A program made the position numbers and the translations under genes. The notes beneath the pieces were generated by a model. The model searched no databases. It was not told where the DNA came from and saw only the letters and a program-made list of their open reading frames with translations. Positions 1-7,490 of a stretch of DNA of 59,600 nucleotides are shown piece after piece. Source of the stretch: Chloroflexota bacterium (GTDB taxonomy: Bacteria > Chloroflexota > Anaerolineae > Aggregatilineales > Phototrophicaceae); the NCBI GenBank assembly GCA_011523705.1, contig WTGC01000194.1:1-59600 (forward strand), written 5' to 3'. How positions within the stretch are numbered: the first letter of the stretch is position 1; every line of letters begins with the position of its first letter.

Positions 1-135
1 AATCACCATGCGGTCTTCGCAAGCGCTGTAAAACCAATTGACCGTCGACGTATAGTCGCTGTCGTCTTGCGCTTGGTTCGCCGCCGATGCAAGCAAAATA
101 AGAGTCAGGCTTAGAAGAATTGTCAGTCTGCGCAT
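1..135 (-). CDS. Secreted protein, N-terminus only (cut by window edge)
   Basis: The frame opens with ATG at 133-135 and runs off the left edge after 45 codons. Residues 2-3 are Arg-Arg, followed by the hydrophobic stretch LTILLSLTLILLASAA and then polar NQAQDD. This is a classical Sec signal peptide with likely cleavage near residue 19-22. AGGA lies 10 nt upstream of the ATG. The 25 or so mature residues visible (with TVNWFYSACEDR) are too few to name a family. The gene is divergent from the dehydrogenase-like gene at 307, so the roughly 170 bp between them should hold both promoters. Confidence 0.7.
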   Translation of the reverse strand, partial: MRRLTILLSLTLILLASAANQAQDDSDYTSTVNWFYSACEDRMVI

Positions 136-306
136 AAGAGCTTATTCCTGTCTAGGTCGAAGCGGACAGTCTGTCGCTCTTATTCTACCGCAATTGCGAA
201 AATTGCTCATCTCCATCTGGTGGCACTGTCGCGAGCGCAGGCAATACGCAGATGCGCTTCTTGTCATAAAATGAATGATGACACCGAACGACAAGGGCGG
301 TTGGCG

Positions 307-1398
307 ATGGAATCTTTGAATACAACGACGATCTGCGTCTTGCAGGGCGATCAGACCGGGCAGGAGCTGCTGGACGAGGCTTTGCGGGTGCTTGATCCCA
401 GCGTCGTGCGCCTGAAGAATCTGCGATTCGAGACATTCGACCTGTCCCTGGAGAATCGACGGCGGACGAGAAACGAAGTGGTGCGCGAGGCGGCGGCGCG
501 CATGCTCGAGACTGGGCTGGGCATCAAAGCGGCGACGATCACGCCCGGCGATCCCGATGATGTGGGCAGCCCAAATGCGCTGCTGCGTGAGCTGCTGCAT
601 GGCAGCGTGATATTGCGCACCGGGCGGCGGATCCCCTCGGTGATGCCCTTTGCCGGCGTGCATGCGCCGATCGCGGTGGCGCGAATGGCGGTCGAAGGGG
701 CCTATTCCGCGGAGGAATGGCGCGAGGGCGAGGGTCTTGATGAAGTGGCTTACAACAAGCGCCATATCACGCGCCGCACCTGCCGCGCCGTCGCCGAGTT
801 CACTTTTCAATACGCGTCCCAGCACCATGCGACCGTCTTCGGCGGACCTAAATATACGGTGAGCCCGATCTACGAGGGCATGTTCAAAGAAGAGCTGGAC
901 CGCGCGGCCCGCATGCATCCCGCTGTGCGTTACAACCCGCAGCTGATTGACGCGACCTACGCGCTGCTGCTGGAGACTCATGGCGAAGCGCTGGTAATAC
1001 CTGCCCTAAACCGAGACGGCGACAACTTGAGCGACTTGGTCATCAAAATGTTTGGCACGATCGCCGGCGCCGAGTCAATCGTCTTCGCGTTTGATGAGGA
1101 CTTCAAGGTGCGGGTGGCGCTGACGGAAGCGCCGCACGGCACGGCGCCAAGCTTGCAGGGCAAGAATATCGCCAATCCCATGGCGATGATCCTGGCATGC
1201 GGCGCTCTGCTGCGATATGTCGATACGCGCGACGCGGCGCTCGCCAGCCGCGCCATTTATGAGTCGGCGCTGGAGTCGGTGTACAACGGTTTTAAGACGC
1301 CGGACTTGGGCGGGCAGGCGAGCACGTCAGAATTCGTTGACGAGGTGATTCGCGAAGTGCGTGGTAAACTGGAAGTGTGGGATGCCCTGGGCGATTGA
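307..1398 (+). CDS. Isocitrate/isopropylmalate dehydrogenase-family protein
   Basis: About 363 aa. Family hallmarks are the EGAYS segment (compare the ENTEGxY loop), the C-terminal half motif GDNLSD (compare GDxLSD, whose Asp binds the metal) and EAPHGTAP, followed by GKNIANP, which forms the NAD(P) site. Known members decarboxylate 2-hydroxy acids such as isocitrate or 3-isopropylmalate. The substrate-binding arginine segment is divergent (VILRTGRRIPSV), so substrate cannot be assigned. I chose ATG 307 because AAGGG sits 9 nt upstream; an in-frame ATG at 271 has no RBS. A MarR gene follows after 23 bp, probably on the same transcript. No leu or TCA genes are adjacent. Confidence 0.75.
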   Translation: MESLNTTTICVLQGDQTGQELLDEALRVLDPSVVRLKNLRFETFDLSLENRRRTRNEVVREAAARMLETGLGIKAATITPGDPDDVGSPNALLRELLHGSVILRTGRRIPSVMPFAGVHAPIAVARMAVEGAYSAEEWREGEGLDEVAYNKRHITRRTCRAVAEFTFQYASQHHATVFGGPKYTVSPIYEGMFKEELDRAARMHPAVRYNPQLIDATYALLLETHGEALVIPALNRDGDNLSDLVIKMFGTIAGAESIVFAFDEDFKVRVALTEAPHGTAPSLQGKNIANPMAMILACGALLRYVDTRDAALASRAIYESALESVYNGFKTPDLGGQASTSEFVDEVIREVRGKLEVWDALGD

Positions 1399-1421
1399 CG
1401 CCCGCTTGGAGGCGACGGAGA

Positions 1422-1889
1422 TTGGACGACAACCTCGACCGTGACGCGGCCGATCTGTGGTCGACCTTGTTCGAAATCGTCACTGACGGCGAGAAGCGGC
1501 TGGCTAAACACTTTGAAGCCCATCGACTCACGCCGCCGCAATTCTACGTATTGAAGACGCTCTCGGAGAACGCTGGCGAATGCCGTATCGGCGATATCGC
1601 GCGCGATCATCATCTGACCAGCGCCACCATGACGGGACTGGTCAAGCGGCTGGAAGCTATGGATCCGCCTTTGGTTCGGCGTCGGCGCAACCAAAGCGAC
1701 GGGCGCTCAGTCGATGTCATATTGACAGAAGCCGGCGAAGACCGCTTCGTCGCCGTGCAGCGCGGTTTGATGGATCAACTGCGGGCGGTGTTTGGCTTGC
1801 TGCCGGATGCGGAACGGCGCGACATCATCGCCAAGGTCCGGCAGTATTTCGCCGTTTTTTCCCAGCAATTTCCCCTGGAGCGCCTCTAA
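1422..1889 (+). CDS. MarR-family transcriptional regulator
   Basis: About 155 aa, starting at TTG 1422 with GGAGG at 1408-1412. Helices at residues 15-40 lead into the winged helix: LTPPQFYVLKTL, then a recognition region with DHHLTSATMTGLVKRLE, and a wing containing RRRNQSDGRSVDVILTEAG, a good match to the MarR wing (D-x-R). The C-terminal helix would form the dimer. It follows the dehydrogenase-like gene by 23 bp, so it may regulate that gene or itself in response to a small ligand; that link is inference. It is convergent with the glycosyltransferase at 1965-2918. Confidence 0.85.
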   Translation: MDDNLDRDAADLWSTLFEIVTDGEKRLAKHFEAHRLTPPQFYVLKTLSENAGECRIGDIARDHHLTSATMTGLVKRLEAMDPPLVRRRRNQSDGRSVDVILTEAGEDRFVAVQRGLMDQLRAVFGLLPDAERRDIIAKVRQYFAVFSQQFPLERL

Positions 1890-1964
1890 CGTTGGCCGGC
1901 CGCCGCCTTTTGGCAGTTCCCATGTACGCACTCTCTTGTAAAAGCTTGTGCCATGCAACAGGGC

Positions 1965-2918
1965 TCACCAGCCCAGACGATAACGCCGCCAATGAAGAAA
2001 CATCTGCCAGGCGCGCGGCATTGAACTTTCCAGGAGTCGGGCGAATTCCGGCTTCAGCACATTTCTGTCGTTCTCTTCCAGGCAATTGGTGGCGATTAGC
2101 GCACTGACCAACTGATTCAGATCCTTGCGCAGGATCCGCCTTTCCGCCCAGCTGAACTTCTCGCCAGCATAGAATCGGTCCAGTCGGTCGAGACGATCGC
2201 CAGACCTTTCGCTCCAAAGGCGCTTGATCCAGCTCGCTCGAACGTCCCGCCATTCTTGATTCAGGCGCTTTCGACGTGTAGCGGTGATGTTGGATTTGTG
2301 GCGGCGCGCCCAATAGAGCCGCTCCGCCACATTGGCGAAGCGGGCGCGCGCGACCAATCGGCAATACAGTTCCCAGTCTCCCATTAGCACTTGACTGTTA
2401 AAGCCTCCCATCGCCGCTAAGACTTCACGCCGAAATACGGCCTCGGCGCCGCCAATGCTCCAGGCGCCAAAAAACAGGTTTATGACGATCTGAGCATGAT
2501 GCAGCGGGAAATCAATATCTCGTAGCGATTTCAAGTTCTCATCGACCTGTTTCCGTCCGGCGCCAACTACGCCGATTTCGGGACAGGACAGCAAGAACTG
2601 CACCTGAATCTCGAAGCGCCGCGGCAAACTGATGTCATCGCTATCCATTCTGGCAATGTACTCACCGCGCGCTTCGGCGAGGCCCCGATTCAAGGCGCCA
2701 AATTGCCCACAATTCTCCTTAAGCTGGAAGAAGCGGATGCGTTCGTCGCGTCTTGCATGCTCGCGGATGATCTCCGCCGAGCCGTCTTTAGAGCCATCAT
2801 CTACGATTATCAGCTCGAAGTCGGTGTAGGTCTGCGCCAGGATACTTTCGATTGCTTCGGAGAGAAAGCGTTCGCCGTTGTAAACTGGCAGCAGAACCGA
2901 AACTGTAGGCGAAGGCAT
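1965..2918 (-). CDS. Family 2 glycosyltransferase
   Basis: 317 aa with a GT-A fold. The N-terminus VSVLLPVYNGERFLSEAIES and the stretch FELIIVDDGSKDGSAEII are the nucleotide-sugar-binding half. ARMDSDDIS is the DXD-type metal site. The second half (GGFNSQVLMGDWELYCRL) carries the acceptor-side ED/GD region typical of GT2. No transmembrane segment is obvious, so it is probably cytosolic or peripheral and works on a lipid-linked or cell-surface glycan. It stands alone between convergent and same-strand genes with no polysaccharide cluster nearby, so the acceptor is unknown. Confidence 0.88.
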   Translation of the reverse strand: MPSPTVSVLLPVYNGERFLSEAIESILAQTYTDFELIIVDDGSKDGSAEIIREHARRDERIRFFQLKENCGQFGALNRGLAEARGEYIARMDSDDISLPRRFEIQVQFLLSCPEIGVVGAGRKQVDENLKSLRDIDFPLHHAQIVINLFFGAWSIGGAEAVFRREVLAAMGGFNSQVLMGDWELYCRLVARARFANVAERLYWARRHKSNITATRRKRLNQEWRDVRASWIKRLWSERSGDRLDRLDRFYAGEKFSWAERRILRKDLNQLVSALIATNCLEENDRNVLKPEFARLLESSMPRAWQMFLHWRRYRLGW

Positions 2919-3078
2919 GCTGAGGTTGCGCTCCCCGATCGATGTTCGCGACGGAATACCATGCAGTTTAGCATGAATCGCTTACGGGTTCTTTCAGAAG
3001 GGATGCCGCTTCGCGCAACATAAAATGCATTCAATCATGAATCGATTCTGCGAGGGCGTGAAGAGCCTCGACGCCGCC

Positions 3079-5088
3079 TTACACATAGCGATCAAACCAA
3101 TTGATCATTTCTGTCAGCCGGCTGACGCGGTGTCCCGGCTCGCCACTGCGGGACAGCTCGTGGCCTTCGCGCGGATACCGCAGCATGTGGATTGGCGTAT
3201 CAGTGGCGCGGCGCACCCAGGCGAATAGCTGCTCAGCCTGCTCTATCGGCACACGAAAATCGTTCTCCGAGTGGATCAGCAGCAGCGGCGTCTTGATATC
3301 GGCCGCGTACTTCAAGGGCGAGTTGTCCCAATAGACATCGTGATTCGTCCATGGCTCGGCGTCGAATTCATTGGACATTAACAAGGGAACATCTGAAGTG
3401 CCGTAGAAGCTGGAGATATTGTAAACGCCGCGTTGGGAGACGGCGGCTTTGAAGCGATCGGTATGGGAGATTATCCAGGCGGTCATGTAGCCACCATAGG
3501 AGCCGCCGGTGATCGCCATGCGATTCTCATCGGCGATGCCGAGCGCGAGAAAGGCGTCGATGCCGGCCATGATATCGTCCATGGCGACCGGACCCCAAGC
3601 CGCATGAAGTTTGCGCATGAAGGTTTCGCCATATCCGCCGCTGCCATGTGGATTGCAATAGAAGACGGCGTAGCCGCGCGCCGCGTGGAATTGCCATTCG
3701 TGCCACATCGACTTGGTCGAGAAGCCCCAGGCGGCGTGCGGACCGCCGTGAATGTTCAGCGCCAGGGGATAAGTCTTGCCGCGTTCATAGCCGACCGGAT
3801 GCAGATACCAGCCCTGCACGGCGCCTTGCGGCGAATTGAAGCGCAATTCGTGAACCTCTTGCACGATCACTTCAGCCAGCCATTCGTGATTGAAACCGGT
3901 CGCTTCGCGAAATTCGCCCCCGCTCAAAATGTAGAGCTCCTGCGGATTGCGCGGCGTCGAGACCGTCATGGCGATTATGCCGCCTGGTCCAGCGTCAATC
4001 TGCTCAATCTCGTATCTGCCATTGTGAGCCTGCGCGAGTTCATCCGCCTCTGGATCGTATATCCAAGGCAAGAGATTGCCTTCGCTTTCGATGCTGAGCG
4101 CGAGCCGGCTCTCCGGCGACCAGGACATATCGAAGACTTCTCGATCGAGGGACTCGTTGATGAGGCGCTGCTCAGAGCCGTCCGTCGACATGAGCGCCAG
4201 TCGTTCAGGCATATCGGTGACGCCGATGTGACCGCGGCCAAAGGCAATCCACTTGCCATCCGGCGATGGCATTGGCGCATAGGCGCTGTATTCGCCGTCA
4301 GTCAAGGCGATTTCTTCACCCGATTCGAGGTCAAGCCGGAAGATGTTCTTGGCGCGCCAGGGTTCGTCGCCTTCCGGGATTGTTGTGCGGTCGCTATAAA
4401 TGGAAGCGCCGTCGGTTGACCAGCGCGGCTGCGAATAGCTGGCGTTGAGATCCATCAATCTCCTTGGTTGAGCATCATCTGATTCCGCGGCGTCGATTAC
4501 GAAGACTTGATCGTAACGCTCATCGACATAGCTTGTGCCCTGGCGATAAGGGATGCGCCACATCGGTCGCGGGTCCCAGCGATTGAGTTCGTCTTCGGCT
4601 TTGCGCTCCTTGCGCTGCTTGCTCTCGAGCTTGTCCTTCGGTTCCGGCGGCGGATCCTCGTCGGCCGCTTCGGCTGCGCGTTCTTCCGCATTCATGGGCG
4701 ACAGGAAGGCGATCTGCCTGCCATCGGGCGACCAATCCGGACTATGAGCGCCGTTTTCCATCTCGGTCAGAGCGCGCGCCTCGCCGCCCGGCGCCGCGAT
4801 TGGCAAGAGGTAGATCTGCGGCCTCTCGCCGCGCCCTGACACAAAGGCGAGTTGGGTCGCATCCGGCGACCAGCGCGGTCCACTGTCGCTGTTTCCGCGC
4901 GTCAGTTGAAAGGCGTCGCCGCCCTGAGCTGGCAGGAGCCAGATATTGCTCTTGTAGGTCCTGTTCAGCGGATCCGGCGTGATCTTGACGAAGGCGACAT
5001 ACTTGCCATCGGGGCTGATCTGCGGATCTTGCAGCGTATGAATTCTGTTCAGGTCTTCGGCTGTGATCGGGCGTTTCGCTTCGGTCAT
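3079..5088 (-). CDS. S9-family prolyl oligopeptidase / acylaminoacyl-peptidase-like
   Basis: 669 aa. Residues 20-400 are repeated WSPDG/SPDGKW-type blades of a seven-bladed beta-propeller. Residues 410-669 are the alpha/beta-hydrolase domain: oxyanion region NIHGGPHAAWG, nucleophile Ser530 in GGSYGGYMTA, Asp610 in HSENDFRVP, His643 in REGHELSR. This is the acylaminoacyl-peptidase/DPP-IV-like layout. No signal peptide is seen, so it is a cytosolic peptidase acting on short or N-acylated peptides. A highly charged insert with EEERAAE- and KDKLESKQRK-like sequence sits around residues 135-170. The RBS AAGGAAAA precedes ATG 5088. It is 15 bp downstream of the acetyltransferase, so it is likely third in the def operon. 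Confidence 0.92.
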   Translation of the reverse strand: MTEAKRPITAEDLNRIHTLQDPQISPDGKYVAFVKITPDPLNRTYKSNIWLLPAQGGDAFQLTRGNSDSGPRWSPDATQLAFVSGRGERPQIYLLPIAAPGGEARALTEMENGAHSPDWSPDGRQIAFLSPMNAEERAAEAADEDPPPEPKDKLESKQRKERKAEDELNRWDPRPMWRIPYRQGTSYVDERYDQVFVIDAAESDDAQPRRLMDLNASYSQPRWSTDGASIYSDRTTIPEGDEPWRAKNIFRLDLESGEEIALTDGEYSAYAPMPSPDGKWIAFGRGHIGVTDMPERLALMSTDGSEQRLINESLDREVFDMSWSPESRLALSIESEGNLLPWIYDPEADELAQAHNGRYEIEQIDAGPGGIIAMTVSTPRNPQELYILSGGEFREATGFNHEWLAEVIVQEVHELRFNSPQGAVQGWYLHPVGYERGKTYPLALNIHGGPHAAWGFSTKSMWHEWQFHAARGYAVFYCNPHGSGGYGETFMRKLHAAWGPVAMDDIMAGIDAFLALGIADENRMAITGGSYGGYMTAWIISHTDRFKAAVSQRGVYNISSFYGTSDVPLLMSNEFDAEPWTNHDVYWDNSPLKYAADIKTPLLLIHSENDFRVPIEQAEQLFAWVRRATDTPIHMLRYPREGHELSRSGEPGHRVSRLTEMINWFDRYV

Positions 5089-5103
5089 GTCAGTTTTCCT
5101 TAT

Positions 5104-5700
5104 TCAGGCGCGGATGTGTCGCAAGCCGGTTTGCAGCAAGCCCTCAAATCGGTCTTCCGTTGCCAGCTGCGTAATGGCGAGCGGCGCTTGCGGCTCTTCT
5201 GGCGGCCGGCGCAATTCCAATTGCCACCAGCCGGTATCGCGCCAGGCGCCCGCCTTGTGGCCCACATTTCTGAACACGCCGACTCTGCGAAATCCCACCG
5301 CTTCGTGCGCGCGAATGCTGCCTTCGTTCGGCAGCGCGATGACGCCAACCGCGCTGCAGTAGCCTTGTTCGCGCAGGATCGCGAGCAGCGAGCCGTACAG
5401 TGCGCGTGAAACGCCACGCCGCTGAAAATCGGCATGGATGTAGACGGTGGTTTCAGCCGTCCACTGGTAAGCCGCGCGGACGCGGAAGGCGCTCGCATAA
5501 GCATAACCGGCCAGCCGCCCATTAATTACGCAAACAAGCCAGGGATATTGCCTCAGCGTCTTGTCAATGCGGGCGGCAATTTCTTGAATTGCTGGCACCT
5601 TTTGCTCAAAGGAGATGTGCGTATTCTGCACGATGGGGCGGTAAATCTGATGGATGTCGGCGGCGTCGGCCGATGTTGCCAGGCGAATGACGGCGCTCAT
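5104..5700 (-). CDS. GNAT acetyltransferase, phosphinothricin acetyltransferase-like
   Basis: 198 aa. The order of motifs matches the Pat/Bar-like GNAT group: an early IYRPIVQNTHISFE segment, AAYQWTAETTVYIH, the acetyl-CoA loop FQRRGVSRALYGSLL, then LPNEGSIRAHEAVGF and the ending HKAGAWRDTGWWQLEL. Relatives acetylate small amines or amino acid analogues such as methionine sulfone or phosphinothricin; the natural substrate cannot be read from sequence. The ATG overlaps the def stop codon by 4 bp (ATGA), implying translational coupling with peptide deformylase. Confidence 0.88.
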   Translation of the reverse strand: MSAVIRLATSADAADIHQIYRPIVQNTHISFEQKVPAIQEIAARIDKTLRQYPWLVCVINGRLAGYAYASAFRVRAAYQWTAETTVYIHADFQRRGVSRALYGSLLAILREQGYCSAVGVIALPNEGSIRAHEAVGFRRVGVFRNVGHKAGAWRDTGWWQLELRRPPEEPQAPLAITQLATEDRFEGLLQTGLRHIRA

Positions 5701-6260
5701 TGGTTCTCGGCAGCGCCGGCGATGGCAGCTTGGTCTTCCTCGGTCGGGCGCCAGACGCTCGTGGCAATGTCAATGTACAGAACGCCGTCGAGATGATCGA
5801 TTTCGTGCTGAAACACGCGCGCCAGCCGACCCGATGCCGGCAGGCGAATCGGCCGTCCTTCGCGATCCTGTCCGGCGATTTCGATGCTTTCATGTCGCTC
5901 GACATCGCCGAGCAGTCCTGGAAGAGAGAGGCAGCCTTCCACGCCGAGGACCTTCTCCTCGCTGCGTTTGATGATTTGCGGATTGGCGACCACGTAGAGC
6001 TTTTCGGCGTCTTCGGAGGCGGATTCGCCGCTGACCTCGCCCTCCGGCGAGCGCGCCATAATTATGCGCAGGCTGCAAGCGACTTGAGGACCGGCCAGTC
6101 CGAACCCTTTAGCCTCCTCCATGGTGTCATGCATGTCATCGATAAGCGTCTGCAACCCTTGTCCGAAGTCGGTGACGCGCGCGGCTGGGCGGCGCAAGAG
6201 CGGATTGTCCGGCTGGATGATTTGCAGCACCGTCATCGCGCGAATCTCGTATAGTTTCAT
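5697..6260 (-). CDS. def: Peptide deformylase
   Basis: 187 aa; removes the formyl group from nascent N-terminal Met. Motif 1 is GFGLAGPQ (residues 52-59), motif 2 EGCLS (108-112) with metal ligand Cys110, and motif 3 QHEIDHLDG (151-159) with His152, catalytic Glu153 and His156. Motif 1 normally reads GxGLAAxQ; here the second Ala is Gly. A short insertion (roughly residues 70-88, EGEVSGESASED) separates strands. ATG 6258-6260 has no clear Shine-Dalgarno; a second in-frame Met (residue 9) fits the usual N-terminus better. First gene of the def-acetyltransferase-peptidase unit. Confidence 0.95.
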   Translation of the reverse strand: MKLYEIRAMTVLQIIQPDNPLLRRPAARVTDFGQGLQTLIDDMHDTMEEAKGFGLAGPQVACSLRIIMARSPEGEVSGESASEDAEKLYVVANPQIIKRSEEKVLGVEGCLSLPGLLGDVERHESIEIAGQDREGRPIRLPASGRLARVFQHEIDHLDGVLYIDIATSVWRPTEEDQAAIAGAAENQ

Positions 6261-6561
6261 AGGTCAAGCCGATATTGTATCGCAGAAAACTCAACAGTTG
6301 TATGCGCCAATCCGCCGATTCCCAGAATGCGAATGACCGATTGAAACTGAGGCGAACGGCGCTGCGATGAAATGGAGAATTTTTACATGGAGTTTACAAG
6401 GCGTTTACAGACTTGTTATGACTGTGAGGCACACTTCTAATTGAATGGCGCTGGCTTCTCCGGCACATAGGCGCATAAAGTGAGCTTGACGCGTCATCGC
6501 CGCGAGGCCGAAACCTGCGAACACTGTTGCCCTCGCAAGGCGCTAATGTCCAGTCAATCTA
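6261..6561. other. Intergenic control region between def and the two-component genes
   Basis: About 300 bp with no convincing gene. It holds the divergent start regions of def (minus) and the response regulator (plus). The notable content is the phased TTTACA block and promoter-like sequence at 6382-6422, annotated separately. The remaining sequence shows no strong hairpin or further repeat. Confidence 0.5.
6382..6422 (+). promoter_or_regulatory. Phased TTTACA direct repeats with overlapping promoter
   Basis: TTTACA occurs at 6382-6387, 6393-6398 and 6404-6409, an exact 11-bp period. That places the three copies on one DNA face, as in OmpR/PhoB-family tandem boxes. The middle copy can act as a -35 element: 18 bp later lies TATGAC (6417-6422) with an extended TG (TGTTATGAC at 6414-6422). 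The downstream gene encodes a winged-helix OmpR/PhoB-type regulator, so autoregulation is the simplest reading. The repeats are seen directly; binding is inferred. Confidence 0.6.
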
Positions 6562-6774
6562 ATGGGAATCCCAGATATGCCCAATTGCAGTCCGCTTTCA
6601 GAATACATCGCGAACGAGTTGATCATCGAGGTCTCCGCAAAGTTTGATGCGGAACACCAGCGCCGTCGCGGTGAAGCGATCGTAGCCCTGCTGTACTGTA
6701 TGGAGAAATTGAGGAGGCTGCGCGGCGATATTTCTTCATGCGTCAGCGTACAGCCCATGGGCAGGCGAGACTGA
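6562..6774 (+). CDS. Possible small protein upstream of the response regulator
   Basis: A 70-codon frame ending with TGA 2 bp before the ATG of the response regulator, an arrangement that allows translational coupling. The product begins MGIPDMPNCSPLSEYIANEL, is helix-prone with a charged middle (EHQRRRGEAIV) and contains Cys residues. No family is recognised and no strong Shine-Dalgarno is seen (GGGA lies before an alternative ATG at 6577). It may be only a leader. Low confidence. Confidence 0.3.
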   Translation: MGIPDMPNCSPLSEYIANELIIEVSAKFDAEHQRRRGEAIVALLYCMEKLRRLRGDISSCVSVQPMGRRD

Positions 6775-6776
6775 CG

Positions 6777-7490
6777 ATGGAAATAGCAGGCAACAGCAAG
6801 AGCGACAACATTCTTGTCGTTGATGACGAACAGCGGATCATTGACCTGGCGCGGATGTATTTGGAGCAAGACGGATTCCGCGTCACCAGCGCCAATAACG
6901 GGACCGCTGCCAAACGTATGATACTTAGGGAAAAACCGAACCTGGTGGTATTGGATTTGATGTTGCCGGGCATGGACGGACTGGAGGTATGTCGGCGAGT
7001 GCGGGAAGAATCGGATGTCCCGATCATTATGCTGACCGCGCGCAACGATGACATTGATAAAATTGTGGGCTTGGAACTGGGCGCCGATGATTACCTGACG
7101 AAGCCCTTCAATCCACGCGAGCTGGTCGCGCGCATCCGGGCGATCCTGCGGCGAGCCGATCGTGGCGCCACGCGCGAAGAGGCGCCAGCCCCGATCAACA
7201 TCGGCAACCTCTGCGTTGATGCGCAGCGGCGACGGGTCGAGGTTGGGGGAAAAGGCGTTGAATTGCGAATGAAGGAGTTTGACCTGCTGAAGGCGCTGGC
7301 GGAGAACAAGGGCGTCGTCTTCAGCCGCGAGCGACTGTTGGAAGTCGTTTGGGGTTATGATTTCGCCGGCGAAACGCGCACGGTTGATGTCCACATCGCC
7401 CATTTGCGCCACAAACTGCGCGGGATGGACCCCACAATTGATACCATTTGGGGGGTAGGCTACAAGCTGGATGATCGTGAGAATGCCTAG
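6777..7490 (+). CDS. OmpR/PhoB-family response regulator
   Basis: 237 aa from ATG 6777. The receiver domain (residues 10-125) has the acidic pair Asp16-Asp17, phospho-acceptor Asp60 in VVLDLMLPG, Thr87 in MLTARN and Lys109 in LTKPF. The C-terminal winged helix (about 140-235) carries the typical LRMKEFDLLKALAEN, SRERLLEVVWGYDF and RTVDVHIAHLRHKL segments. It overlaps the histidine kinase start by 8 bp, so the two form a cognate pair. The upstream 11-bp-phased repeats are a probable self-binding site. The stimulus is unknown. Confidence 0.95.
   Translation: MEIAGNSKSDNILVVDDEQRIIDLARMYLEQDGFRVTSANNGTAAKRMILREKPNLVVLDLMLPGMDGLEVCRRVREESDVPIIMLTARNDDIDKIVGLELGADDYLTKPFNPRELVARIRAILRRADRGATREEAPAPINIGNLCVDAQRRRVEVGGKGVELRMKEFDLLKALAENKGVVFSRERLLEVVWGYDFAGETRTVDVHIAHLRHKLRGMDPTIDTIWGVGYKLDDRENA

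Noticed and set aside
3433..4419. A 328-codon plus-strand frame inside the S9 peptidase gene
   Set aside because: The minus strand encodes a complete propeller and catalytic triad; the antisense product is not family-like.
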